In this document: piece by piece, positions 1 through 8,614 of the stretch
How positions within the stretch are numbered: position 1 is the stretch's first letter
Layout: each line of letters begins with the position of its first letter
Source of the DNA: an uncultured Prevotella sp.
GTDB taxonomy: Bacteria > Bacteroidota > Bacteroidia > Bacteroidales > Bacteroidaceae
Length of the DNA: 19,100 bases
Direction of reading: 5' to 3'
NCBI GenBank assembly: GCA_905373605.1
Contig: CAJPTO010000033.1
Coordinates: 1 to 19,100 of the forward strand
Program-made: the position numbers and the translations under genes
The notes under the pieces: generated by a model
What the model was told of the DNA's origin: nothing
Seen by the model: only the letters and a program-made list of their open reading frames with translations
Database searches by the model: none

Positions 1-111
1 ATACTGATTTTCCTGAAAAAGATAAGAAAGAGGGAAAAGTCTAGATGACTTCATTGTTTACTTTATCCCCAATTCAATGGCATTGATGAGGCATATTATA
101 TTTTCTTTTAT

Positions 112-3100
112 TCATTTGTCGCTAATAACACATTTTGCAATATGATTTTCTATTACCTCATGCACCAAAAGATAGTTGTCGGTTAAATAAGATAGAAATA
201 TCATATCGCTTTTATCTGTAATATCCCATAGAATAGAAGTGTTGAAAGTTCCAACTTTGATTCCTGCATTAAGCTTATATTGTATTGTTGACGGCAGGTT
301 CTTACAAAATTCCTCGTATAAGGATTCTAAGATATTCTTATCAGTAATGTTTATTTCATCAAATGGAAAAGAGAAAGATGTTATATCTTTAACCGTTAAG
401 TGAAAATCGTCTCCGTATGTCAACCATTTGGATAAGAAAAACTTGCCACAACTTAGAAGTTGAACGAACTTACTATATTCTTTTTGTAATTTAATACATC
501 CTAATTCTGTTTGCTCTACTTGGTTTCCTTTTGAGTCGAAAGAGTTAGGGATAATATTTGATATAGAAAGGAAATTATAACCAACTTTTTTATGATACAA
601 GCTATTACCATTAAAGTTATCTTCCAAAGTTGCTATATTATGTCCTCTCTTATTTTCGTAGATAGACTGAATAAACTCAGAGTCAAGCATTGGTATCACC
701 CCACTATAATCAAAATGATTATACTTTATGGTAGCGGTAAAAAGTGAAGTCCTTTGTTCACTAAACCAGCGATGCAAGCACGATGTGTATTTTTCGCGAC
801 CAACGGAAGAAAGTAAGTAAACGCAATTCCTCACCCGAACATCACCAGAGAATAATCCCGAAGGTATTCGGCTATAAAAAGAGTACCATACCGAACCATG
901 AAAGTTATTTAGTAAATTACGAACTTCAACAAAGTTTTTACTAAAAGCAAGATTATGCATTACAATAAATCCATGTGTTCCTGAAAGGCATAGAAGTTGT
1001 AATACACGCTTGATAACATATCCGTATAAGTCACTACACTTAAAAGTTTCATTAGACAAATAAGCAATTTTGCTCTTAGACACATACGGCGGATTCCCAA
1101 TAATCACATCAAATCCTCCGTGGCCATTGATAATCTCATAGAACTCGGCAAGCCAGTGGAAGGGTTGGTGCGACTGATACCAGGCCTCGTAATCGGCGGC
1201 AGTGCCCACAGCACCAAACATTTTATGATTCAAGAGGTCGTTGAGCTGGGCGAGCCTTTCCCTCAACTCATGTTTGGCACGCTTGAAAGCTGCCATGTCC
1301 TCTGTTTGTTCCAGTTGTATGTCTTTGAATATGTCGTAAGTGCGCGCCACCTTGTCCATCTCATCATTCACCTTTGCCTTAAACATCTCAATGGAAAACA
1401 TATCACCCTGCACCAAGTCGCGCTCCAGTTCCTTCTGCGTGGCATAACCCACAAGCGTGTTGCCACAGCGAATGTTGAAGTCGATGTCGGGCAAAGGGTC
1501 AAGCCCTAAATTGGGGTCGCGTTTGTCAACCTCTACCACAGCCACCATTTTCAGAAACAAACGTAGCTTGGCTATCTCCGTAGCCTCAACCATGATGTCG
1601 ACACCATAGAGATTGCGGAGAATGATGCTCTTATAGATGAAGTATTGAATGTTGGAACGATACTTATGGGCAATTTCCTGTAATTGACGAGTAAACAGGT
1701 GGGGATTCTGTTCGTTGAACTCTTGCATGCGGTTGATGCAAACCTCGTAAAGGGGTTCCAGGATGTTGAGTGCTGCAAAGAGGAAAGCTCCCGACCCACA
1801 TGTTGGGTCGAGTATCGTTACCTGTTGCAAAGCATTGTAGAAATATTCTATGAACAAGTGGTTCTGCGTGTGCGCAAGATAGTCGGCAACAAACTGGCGA
1901 ATGTCGAGATTATAGGTGATGAAGTCGTTGATAGCTTTGATTTCTCCCTTTTCAATCTTTGCTTTGATGCTTTGATAGCGTTGCAGTCGGTCGATGGTTT
2001 CGCGCCAGATTTCCGTAGGCAAAGCCAGGGCCAGGGGAGTTCGTTCGTTCCAATGAGCGCGCCGCTCCAATAGGTTGGGCTTTGTGGTGTCAAGGCCAAC
2101 AGCTATTTTTTCTGGTATCGGTTGGCCTGCACCTTTTTTCATTTCATCAAAGATATATTGGTCGCCACTCTCACGCAAGAAAGTCCACAGCTCGCCATTA
2201 GGGCGGAACATTTTTTCTTCTCTACGCTTCACGCTGTCCATCAGGAAGGGCAGAATGGTGTTGCGGGCGATATACTCCGTGATGTCTTCCTTGGTATAAT
2301 AGGCACCCATCTGCGCGCGGTCATTGATGTATTGCTCGAATATATATCCCAGCACATCAGGGTTGATGTCGCGTCCTGATGCCGTGATGCGGTCGTCAAG
2401 ATGCCAATGCCATTTATCGAAGAAATCGAAGAGGCTGATGAAAGCCCCATCGGCAATGTCAAGGTCGGCGTACTGTTGTTCTATCTGGTGCACATCAAAC
2501 ATGCCCCCATTGAGATAAGGAATGCGCCCATAAACCACTTCAAATGCTTGGCTGTGTTTGGGCGCATTAAGCCCATCGTGGAAGAGGTTGACAAGAAAGC
2601 CTTTATAGAACTTGTTGAAAAAGCGGTTTTCGCCATCCTGCTGGCGTGTCCACTCTAATTTGTTGCGCAGGTAATCCACATCGCCATCCAAGAAACCCTT
2701 TTTCTGAATGAAATAACAGAACATCAGGCGATTGAGCATCACCGAAGCGTACCATTGCTTGTTCTTATTCTGCTTGTCATCGATATGGTCGTCAATGCCA
2801 GAGATGAATTTAGCGAAGTTGCTATGCTCTTTCTTGAACCCAGCATAGAAGTCTTTGGTGATTTTCTCTGAGTTGATGAGAAATGCCGCCTGCACCTTCG
2901 CTATGATGTCTAGAATGGTGGGATTGTCTTCCAGGGTGAACGACAGAGCCTCCATCTTCTCAAACAAGAACCCCGCTTTGTCGAGCGAATCATATTCAAC
3001 CAAGACGATGTCGCGCTTCTCCACTTTCTTTACGGGTGCCACCCAAAGGTGGTGCATCGTGGCCGGAACCATAAAGATGCAAATATAGTTTTCGGCATTC

Positions 3101-3339
3101 TTCCGAATCTTATGGTCAATCTTCTTGCACATGGCCGACGAAGGAATATCTTCTACATGGCATTGCAAAATCTGAAAGCCTTTTCGTTCTGCAATCTCCT
3201 CAATCTGGAAGGTTGTGTCGTCAATGGTCAAAACAGGTAATTGCGTAGCACCCGAAGGATTGTTCCAAAACATCTCACTGACGAACAATCCCTTCAAGTC
3301 GGATGCAGATATATACTGATTGAATGTGTTTCTTTTCAT
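112..3339 (-). CDS. Eco57I/PglX-like adenine-N6 DNA methyltransferase with C-terminal specificity region
   Basis: Predicted S-adenosylmethionine-dependent methylase that marks adenine N6 in host DNA, acting with the helicase-nuclease encoded just upstream. Visible parts, numbered from the GTG at 3342: an N-terminal region of about 1-330 with the family signatures NRLMFCYF (204-211) and IPYLNGGMF (274-282); the pre-methylase segment LGYIFEQYIN...GAYYT (331-350); SAM-binding motif I DPTCGSG (512-518); and the catalytic NPPY (750-753). Motif I before NPPY with a trailing region is the gamma-class order, so residues from about 760 to 1075 should be the target-recognition part. That part is much more AT-rich than the core. 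I see no clear PD-(D/E)XK nuclease motif, which argues against a self-sufficient type IIG enzyme. GTG (3342) and ATG (3339) are adjacent start options; I chose ATG. The gap to the helicase stop is 4 bp, so the two are probably translationally coupled. The family call is firm; whether the system is BREX-, DISARM- or ISP-related is inference. Confidence 0.88.
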   Translation of the reverse strand: MKRNTFNQYISASDLKGLFVSEMFWNNPSGATQLPVLTIDDTTFQIEEIAERKGFQILQCHVEDIPSSAMCKKIDHKIRKNAENYICIFMVPATMHHLWVAPVKKVEKRDIVLVEYDSLDKAGFLFEKMEALSFTLEDNPTILDIIAKVQAAFLINSEKITKDFYAGFKKEHSNFAKFISGIDDHIDDKQNKNKQWYASVMLNRLMFCYFIQKKGFLDGDVDYLRNKLEWTRQQDGENRFFNKFYKGFLVNLFHDGLNAPKHSQAFEVVYGRIPYLNGGMFDVHQIEQQYADLDIADGAFISLFDFFDKWHWHLDDRITASGRDINPDVLGYIFEQYINDRAQMGAYYTKEDITEYIARNTILPFLMDSVKRREEKMFRPNGELWTFLRESGDQYIFDEMKKGAGQPIPEKIAVGLDTTKPNLLERRAHWNERTPLALALPTEIWRETIDRLQRYQSIKAKIEKGEIKAINDFITYNLDIRQFVADYLAHTQNHLFIEYFYNALQQVTILDPTCGSGAFLFAALNILEPLYEVCINRMQEFNEQNPHLFTRQLQEIAHKYRSNIQYFIYKSIILRNLYGVDIMVEATEIAKLRLFLKMVAVVEVDKRDPNLGLDPLPDIDFNIRCGNTLVGYATQKELERDLVQGDMFSIEMFKAKVNDEMDKVARTYDIFKDIQLEQTEDMAAFKRAKHELRERLAQLNDLLNHKMFGAVGTAADYEAWYQSHQPFHWLAEFYEIINGHGGFDVIIGNPPYVSKSKIAYLSNETFKCSDLYGYVIKRVLQLLCLSGTHGFIVMHNLAFSKNFVEVRNLLNNFHGSVWYSFYSRIPSGLFSGDVRVRNCVYLLSSVGREKYTSCLHRWFSEQRTSLFTATIKYNHFDYSGVIPMLDSEFIQSIYENKRGHNIATLEDNFNGNSLYHKKVGYNFLSISNIIPNSFDSKGNQVEQTELGCIKLQKEYSKFVQLLSCGKFFLSKWLTYGDDFHLTVKDITSFSFPFDEINITDKNILESLYEEFCKNLPSTIQYKLNAGIKVGTFNTSILWDITDKSDMIFLSYLTDNYLLVHEVIENHIAKCVISDK

Positions 3340-3343
3340 CACG

Positions 3344-6300
3344 TTAAGCTTTTAATCCCATGGAACAGATAATGATGGGGTCTTTGTGTTTTATTTTGTC
3401 TTCATCAACACGACAGAGGTTTGCATTCTCAAACATTTCGATAACCGTGTCTACAATAACGTCGTGTGCATTGCCGGTTCGCATCATTCTTCCAAGAATG
3501 AATTTCGAGTTTTCCAACAGCGGATAGTTGTATATCTGGTCGATGGCAAACTTCAGCAGTTCTTTCTTTTCCTGCGTATAGAATATGTTTAACGGCTGTT
3601 CATAATAATGGTTCAGCAATTCATAAATCTTGCGTTTAGTGCTGAAACGGCTGCCGAGTATTCCGCCCACATTTGTGTTCTCATTCTTAATGCCTTTTAC
3701 AGCCTTCTCTACCAACGCCAAATGATTGTCTTGAGGGGGGAGGCATGGTTCGTTGATTGCGCATGCCATTGTTTGTAGAATGCGTTTCTGCGATTGGCTG
3801 ACAATCTCTCCCTTGGAGTTGAACCATGTAAGAACGTCGAAATCGTTGTATGTCCGAGCATAGGTAATGACACCATCGTCACTGATGTCGCCTGCAGCCT
3901 TTGTGGAATAAGCAATATTAGGTATTGCTGGGATGATACGTTTCAACTCGGGGTTGGCATCAGTGGCATTCTTCCATATCTGATATGCCTGAGAACCGAG
4001 GTCAACATCAACATCCTCCTCGTCTTCATCCAGGCTGCCACTCTTTTCGTTATACATATCACGAAGATTTTGCTCGTTCCCTTCAAAGAACACCTCATCA
4101 CTTCCCACAATGCCAGCGTTTTCGTTGATGCGTGCATTAAGCCGGGAGCGCAAACGTATGATATTCTCTACCTTGTCGGCGGGGAAGAACGAATAGCAGT
4201 AGATTTGTTCAGAACTTTGGTCGATACGGTCGACACGCCCTGCACGCTGAATGAGCCTGATAATGGCCCAGGGTAAGTCGTAGTTTACAATGACATGAGC
4301 ATCTTGCAAGTTTTGTCCTTCACTCAGCACATCGGTAGCAATCAAGACACGTAATTCGTTCTCTGGGGCAACATCTGCCTTATTGCTGATGGGCGAAAAT
4401 CTGTCGACAATATCAGTAGGGTTCTTTGTACCTCCAGTCGCTTTCTCTATATGCTCGAAGCCACGCTTTTTAAGCTGATGATACACATAGTTTGCCGTGT
4501 CAGAATATTGAGTGAACACCACCACCTTATCCTCCTGATGTTTCTCGTTGAGAAGAGCCGCCAGCTCATTGAGCTTTTGGTCGGTCTGCGGATTCCATGC
4601 ATCACATAGGCTAATCATCGTTATCAGTTGCTCGCAATCTTTCTTCAATTGCTGTTTGAGCGTACGCTTAAAGTACTTGGAATCTATCCACTGCACATTG
4701 TTTTTGCCTATCAAGCCATTGTAATACTCCTTGGCTTTGTCCATATAAACCTGCATGTCGTTAGGAACCATTATCAGGTTGTCGGCATAAGCGTATTCGT
4801 CCTTGCCTTCATCATGGGTAAAGATGTCGTTGATGTCGGCATCGTCTATGAAATTTTCAGGGAAGGTGTTTTCATCACTGATGGGCAACTTCAATTTATT
4901 GTCGATGGCATAAAGATATGCAGCATTGCGTAGAATGTGGCGAAACAAGGTAATGAGGAACGAAAAGCCGCTGCTGTCGATGCGTTTGAAGAAAGTGCTT
5001 TTGCAAAATCCCATCATACGCTCGCCAGCACGAGAAAGATTGGCAATTAAGTCGGCCTCATATTTAGATGCTTCCTCGGCTTTCTTTTCGTCCAAATAGT
5101 GTATCAGCCCATAGCGAGGAAGTTTCAAACTCTCCATCAGCCCAATCATTTGCTCTGAATAAAGCCTGCTATATTGGTCGCCGTCAGCAGTTTTGAACTT
5201 GATGGCTTTGGGAACACGTTCAGGGAAATAAGACTTATGCCCATCTTTGAACTCCAAATACTTTCGCCCATTCATCGGGTCGGTCTTTGCATAATTGTCT
5301 TTTATGAAGGTGCGTGTACGTCGAATGAGGAAGAGTTTCATCAGTTCTTGCCAGTCTTCCTGACAATCACTTCGTTCAAACGCCTTGATGCTGCGTATAA
5401 AGTCTTCGTGTTTTTCGGCAAACTTTCGTTCTCCGCCAACATTACGAATATATGCCTCAGGGCGAATGCCCAAATCGGTTTCATCGTCAATGAACAAACG
5501 CAACTGACTGCTCAAATCCTTATACTGCTTGTTGTAAGGTGTTGCAGTCAACAATAACACTTTGCAATCCTGTTTCTGTATCAAATCTCTGATATTGCGA
5601 TAGCGCATACCTTGACTGTTGCGCAAGTTGTGGCTTTCATCCACAATGATGAGTTTATAGTAGCGCGCATTGTCAACATCAATAGGTTTGGCCATCGACA
5701 TGATATCGGCTTTCATGTCGTATTGCTTACGATATTTGGCCCACATCTCCTGAAGGTTGGCAGGGCAGATAATCAGCGTGTTGCTGCCAAAAGTGTTTTC
5801 GTACATTTTCGCAATAGCGCAGGCGGTGATGGTCTTTCCTAATCCTACAACATCGCCAATCATTGCTCCGCCTCGTTTGTCGTTGTTCAAATGGCGGGCT
5901 GCAATCTTTACTGCCGTTTGTTGAAAATCGAACAATTCACCCTTGAATTCAGCAGGAATAGTAAATTCCTTGATGCCCGAACGAGCTTCTTCGCTTAGGT
6001 GGTAAGCAGTTTTAAGATAGATATAATAAGGTGGTATGTCTTTGTCTGCCGCCCAACTGGTGTCGATAATCTCTATCAGTTCCTTTGTGATGTCAAGGCA
6101 GAACTTGTCTTCCCAACGTTCGTCAAACCAATGCGCCAACTTCTCTGCACTGTCACTGTCCGCAAATTCCGCATTGAGTTCTCCTTGTTTTGTAAGCCCA
6201 GAATAAGTAAGATTGCTGCTTCCCATAATGGCTTGTATCTTATTAAAGTTATCATCAGGACGATAAGCAAGGTAAAGTTTGGCGTGAAGTGGTTCTCGCA

Positions 6301-6721
6301 GATAGAGCTTAACGCATACTTTCTCTTCTTTCATCTGTTCAGAAAGGCGGCGGAGGGTGAATTCATCTTGTTTTGTAGGAAAGCCTAATTGCAGCTGGCG
6401 TCTGAAATCACGACCTATCTCCAGTTTGCACTGGCTAACGTAATTGGCATCAGGCAATGGCTGTTCGGTGTAAAGCTGCCGTATTAGCTCTTCGGATGGA
6501 CGATGCATACCAATGAGCAATCTACATTTGCGGAACATGCGTTCATCGTTTTCATAGATATAATCGCCTGTAAGTGAATCTATCTGGTCGACAACAATAT
6601 TCCATCCACGCAGATTAAAATAACCGACGCAGAAGTCTACGCGCTTTACCCCTATGTTAGTAATAATTCCTTGCAGTCCTTCGGCAAATTTGCTTTCTAT
6701 ATTATCATAAATTCTTGCCAT
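3344..6721 (-). CDS. PLD-nuclease / SNF2-type DEAH helicase fusion, restriction subunit candidate
   Basis: A 1125-residue protein joining a phospholipase-D-like nuclease domain to a superfamily 2 helicase or translocase. The N-terminal domain has one HKD-type signature, HAKLYL (H146, K148) followed by GSSN (167-170); enzymes with a single HKD normally dimerise to form one active site. The motor has Walker A GLGKT (293-297), DESH (361-364), LLLTATP (389-395), an FTQYSDTA strand near 733, and motifs V/VI ending QRAGRVDR at about 823-830. An acidic linker lies near 895-909 and the last 200 residues are not recognised. By analogy with type I/ISP enzymes and DISARM, it would translocate on and cut unmodified DNA; this is inferred. 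It starts 26 bp after the XRE gene stop and ends 4 bp before the methylase ATG, so the three genes probably form one operon. The domain calls are strong; the biological assay of restriction is not visible in sequence. Confidence 0.88.
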   Translation of the reverse strand: MARIYDNIESKFAEGLQGIITNIGVKRVDFCVGYFNLRGWNIVVDQIDSLTGDYIYENDERMFRKCRLLIGMHRPSEELIRQLYTEQPLPDANYVSQCKLEIGRDFRRQLQLGFPTKQDEFTLRRLSEQMKEEKVCVKLYLREPLHAKLYLAYRPDDNFNKIQAIMGSSNLTYSGLTKQGELNAEFADSDSAEKLAHWFDERWEDKFCLDITKELIEIIDTSWAADKDIPPYYIYLKTAYHLSEEARSGIKEFTIPAEFKGELFDFQQTAVKIAARHLNNDKRGGAMIGDVVGLGKTITACAIAKMYENTFGSNTLIICPANLQEMWAKYRKQYDMKADIMSMAKPIDVDNARYYKLIIVDESHNLRNSQGMRYRNIRDLIQKQDCKVLLLTATPYNKQYKDLSSQLRLFIDDETDLGIRPEAYIRNVGGERKFAEKHEDFIRSIKAFERSDCQEDWQELMKLFLIRRTRTFIKDNYAKTDPMNGRKYLEFKDGHKSYFPERVPKAIKFKTADGDQYSRLYSEQMIGLMESLKLPRYGLIHYLDEKKAEEASKYEADLIANLSRAGERMMGFCKSTFFKRIDSSGFSFLITLFRHILRNAAYLYAIDNKLKLPISDENTFPENFIDDADINDIFTHDEGKDEYAYADNLIMVPNDMQVYMDKAKEYYNGLIGKNNVQWIDSKYFKRTLKQQLKKDCEQLITMISLCDAWNPQTDQKLNELAALLNEKHQEDKVVVFTQYSDTANYVYHQLKKRGFEHIEKATGGTKNPTDIVDRFSPISNKADVAPENELRVLIATDVLSEGQNLQDAHVIVNYDLPWAIIRLIQRAGRVDRIDQSSEQIYCYSFFPADKVENIIRLRSRLNARINENAGIVGSDEVFFEGNEQNLRDMYNEKSGSLDEDEEDVDVDLGSQAYQIWKNATDANPELKRIIPAIPNIAYSTKAAGDISDDGVITYARTYNDFDVLTWFNSKGEIVSQSQKRILQTMACAINEPCLPPQDNHLALVEKAVKGIKNENTNVGGILGSRFSTKRKIYELLNHYYEQPLNIFYTQEKKELLKFAIDQIYNYPLLENSKFILGRMMRTGNAHDVIVDTVIEMFENANLCRVDEDKIKHKDPIIICSMGLKA

Positions 6722-6747
6722 AATACAATTCTTTCAATAGCCAATTA

Positions 6748-6954
6748 TCATTCGTTTGTCCACAATAAATCATTCACTTTCACCCTCAAAATTCTTGTCC
6801 GTTGGATGAACATTTCGACATTGGGCAGAGCTACATTCGTAACCCGTTTTGATATAACCGCAGGGTCTTTATCCAAGATTTCTGCCAATTGTTTATTTGT
6901 CATACCTTTTTCGGCAAGAGCCACCTTTAAGCGGTTGATTTTCTTCCTTTCCAT
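6748..6954 (-). CDS. Small XRE/Cro-type helix-turn-helix regulator
   Basis: A 68-residue protein consisting almost wholly of one lambda-repressor-like DNA-binding domain. Residues about 19-53 read as the helix-turn-helix (NKQLAEILDKDPAVISKRV and the following helix), ending with the common family tail VNDLLW. The bulk of such proteins bind short palindromes as dimers. It is the first gene of the operon with the helicase and methylase genes, and a perfect 12-bp palindrome lies 46-57 bp upstream of its start. In restriction systems, small proteins of this kind (C proteins) time expression of nuclease and methylase; that role is inferred from position and size. A solo regulator unrelated to restriction timing remains possible. 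The ATG at 6952-6954 is the only good start. Confidence 0.82.
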   Translation of the reverse strand: MERKKINRLKVALAEKGMTNKQLAEILDKDPAVISKRVTNVALPNVEMFIQRTRILRVKVNDLLWTNE

Positions 6955-6999
6955 GCTTGTGTAACTTGATTACGCCTTAAAATTACTCATTATTTCTTT

Positions 7000-7011
7000 A
7001 AGCATATGCTT
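7000..7011. promoter_or_regulatory. 12-bp perfect palindrome, candidate operator
   Basis: AAGCATATGCTT reads the same on both strands and sits in the AT-rich leader of the XRE-helicase-methylase operon. A dimeric HTH protein would fit such a site. No Bacteroidota -7 box (TAnnTTTG) was found on the minus strand in this leader, so the promoter itself is not located. Chance occurrence is possible in AT-rich DNA. Confidence 0.3.
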
Positions 7012-7070
7012 TTTCAAGCAAAAAAGCGATCTTGTTAAATCAAAAAATGGTTTTCAATTCATTTCCCATC

Positions 7071-7193
7071 TTAAATTTTCAATTCAGGCAGACTATTTTT
7101 CGTCTCAGACTTCAATTTATCCACAGCACAGGTGTACTTCTCTGTGTGCTTCAATCCGCTATGCTTCAATAAGCAGGCAACGGTCTTAAGGCT
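7071..7193 (-). pseudogene. Truncated tyrosine recombinase (integrase), C-terminal end only
   Basis: The minus strand, ending at the TAA at 7071-7073, translates through about 40 codons that look like the last part of a Bacteroidales site-specific integrase. It includes SLKTVACLLKHSG, then HTEKY, then DKLKSE and a NSLPEL tail. The catalytic box II His (7161-7163) and the nucleophilic Tyr (7134-7136) are nine residues apart, as in XerD-type enzymes (GHS...Y). The reading frame continues upstream to a stop at 7242-7244, but the residues before SLKTVA no longer look like integrase, and there is no start codon or room for the other catalytic residues before the pncB terminator. It is therefore a 5'-truncated remnant. 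It lies just upstream of, and in the same direction as, the defence operon, which suggests the operon arrived with, or recombined into, a mobile element. The family call rests on my recognition of the motif only. Confidence 0.7.
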
Positions 7194-7252
7194 CGCAGCT
7201 GTTCGAGGGTGGGAGGGAACTTCCCTAGTTTCACTGCTTTGTTAGGAACAAA

Positions 7253-7281
7253 AAAAGCTTGCAAACCGTTTGCAAGCTTTT
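7253..7281 (-). terminator. Rho-independent terminator downstream of pncB
   Basis: A perfect 13-bp inverted repeat (AAAAGCTTGCAAA, loop CCG, TTTGCAAGCTTTT) lies about 70 bp past the pncB stop. Read on the minus strand it is followed by a run of seven T (complement of the As at 7250-7256, partly in the stem). The symmetric A and T flanks could also stop transcription in the other direction. Confidence 0.85.
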
Positions 7282-7350
7282 ATTGTTATTGCCAATGCGC
7301 AAGTTCGCGCCACCAAGCAGTGTTTGCTGCAGATGGGTTTGGCTGCTAAG

Positions 7351-8571
7351 CTATCCGATTTGCTTCAGCAGGTAAGCGCATTTCTCGGGATTTCCGAGCG
7401 TTTTTCCCTTGTCGCACGACAGCTTAACGCAGTCGTGCCATTCGCGTTTCTCGGTGATGCGGCATTTGGTGAGCTTCACAACGATGTTCATCGGCTCGCA
7501 ACCAATCACATCGCATGTAAGGAAAGTACCCATGCCATAGCTGTCTTGTACGCGTCCATCCACAAATCGGTGTATCTCCAATGCACGTTCGATGTTCAGT
7601 CCGTTGCTGTAAATCACCTGTTTCGTGGCCGGGTTGATGCCCAGTTGCTTGTATTTGTCGATGATTTTCTCGGTTTGCTCTTCTTCCACGCCGCTATCCA
7701 CGCGCAAACCCATAAACATCAGTGCCATTCGCTTAGAAAGATTGTTGAAGAAAACCTTGTCGCCGAAGCAGTCGTAGAGGTAAATGCCGTTGTCGCCATC
7801 GTACACATCGCTGAACTTGCGCATCACATTGAAGTTGCATTCGAAGATGCCACTCACGTTTTCTTCGAACTCGATGATTTGATGGCTCATCGTTCCCATG
7901 GGCACCAGTTGGTGTTTCATGGCCAGATACACGTTGCTCGTTCCCACGATGCGCCCTTTCCACGGCACGAACACGCCATCGACATTCTCGCCACCAGCCT
8001 CGGCAACGGCCTTCATTGCGCGAATGACGTTGTCGTGATGGTCGAATGACAGTCTTCGGCGTGTGCCCATGTCGCCCAAGACCAGTCCGCCGCGCAATAT
8101 CTGCCTAGCTTTTTCGGTGGCTCGTTCGTATTCGATGGCAGCATCATAGCGTTGCAAGTCACCGCGATGTTGGTGCATCAGTTCGGAAATGATGGATAGC
8201 ACGGGCATTTCCCACATGATGGTGGAGTACCATTTGCCGCGAATGGATATGGCCAGATGTCCTTCGGCATCCTGTTCGATATGCACTTCGGCGGGGTTGA
8301 AGCGGTATCCTCGCAGAAACGTGTAGTACCATTGCGGCAGAAAATACATGCGGCGTTGCATGAAAGCTATCTCCTCTTCGGTTATTCGCACGTTCTGCAT
8401 CAGGTTGATTTGCTCTTTTACCAGTTCGGCAAAGCCCTCTGGGTATGCCGTGTGGTTACGGTCGAAGAAGGTATATTCCACTTCGGCCCGCGGATAGGTT
8501 TGCAAAACGTAATACTGGCAACTGAATGTGTAAGCGTCGTTGTCGGTAAAATGGTTGATGATTGGTTGCAT
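7351..8571 (-). CDS. pncB: Nicotinate phosphoribosyltransferase
   Basis: Converts nicotinate and phosphoribosyl pyrophosphate to nicotinate mononucleotide, the first step of the Preiss-Handler NAD salvage route, in the cytosol. The 406-residue length matches the bacterial PncB family. Visible motifs: the N-terminal NHFTDNDAYTFSCQY; DRNHTAYPEGF (about 37-47); GDMGTRRRLSF (166-175) and GTSNVYLA (210-217), which form the phosphoribosyl site; and MGTMSHQ (225-231), whose His230 aligns by context with the autophosphorylated histidine of the enterobacterial enzyme. It is the last gene before a strong terminator. The upstream 200-bp spacer holds a degenerate 9-bp repeat, and no minus-strand -7 box was seen there, so its promoter is unclear and it may be read from the HAD gene upstream. 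Confidence 0.95.
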   Translation of the reverse strand: MQPIINHFTDNDAYTFSCQYYVLQTYPRAEVEYTFFDRNHTAYPEGFAELVKEQINLMQNVRITEEEIAFMQRRMYFLPQWYYTFLRGYRFNPAEVHIEQDAEGHLAISIRGKWYSTIMWEMPVLSIISELMHQHRGDLQRYDAAIEYERATEKARQILRGGLVLGDMGTRRRLSFDHHDNVIRAMKAVAEAGGENVDGVFVPWKGRIVGTSNVYLAMKHQLVPMGTMSHQIIEFEENVSGIFECNFNVMRKFSDVYDGDNGIYLYDCFGDKVFFNNLSKRMALMFMGLRVDSGVEEEQTEKIIDKYKQLGINPATKQVIYSNGLNIERALEIHRFVDGRVQDSYGMGTFLTCDVIGCEPMNIVVKLTKCRITEKREWHDCVKLSCDKGKTLGNPEKCAYLLKQIG

Positions 8572-8614
8572 GAGTATTTGGTTTTTATTGGATTTTACGG
8601 ATGATTGTAGGGGT

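Noticed and set aside
1..54. Possible start of another minus-strand gene (ATG at 52-54, open to the window edge)
   Set aside because: Only 18 codons are visible with no recognisable sequence; it cannot be supported from this window.
74..86. Palindrome TCAATG-G-CATTGA after the adenine methylase gene
   Set aside because: The loop is one base and there is no T-run, so it cannot be called a terminator, and no binding protein is implied.
112..6721. Full BREX or DISARM cluster
   Set aside because: No BrxA/B/C/L/PglZ or DrmA/DrmB homologue is in the window; only the methylase and the helicase/PLD parts are similar in type. The sequence below position 1 is not visible, so this is limited to what is shown.
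7270..8049. 259-codon plus-strand open frame
   Set aside because: Antisense to pncB, begins in the pncB terminator, and has no family motif.
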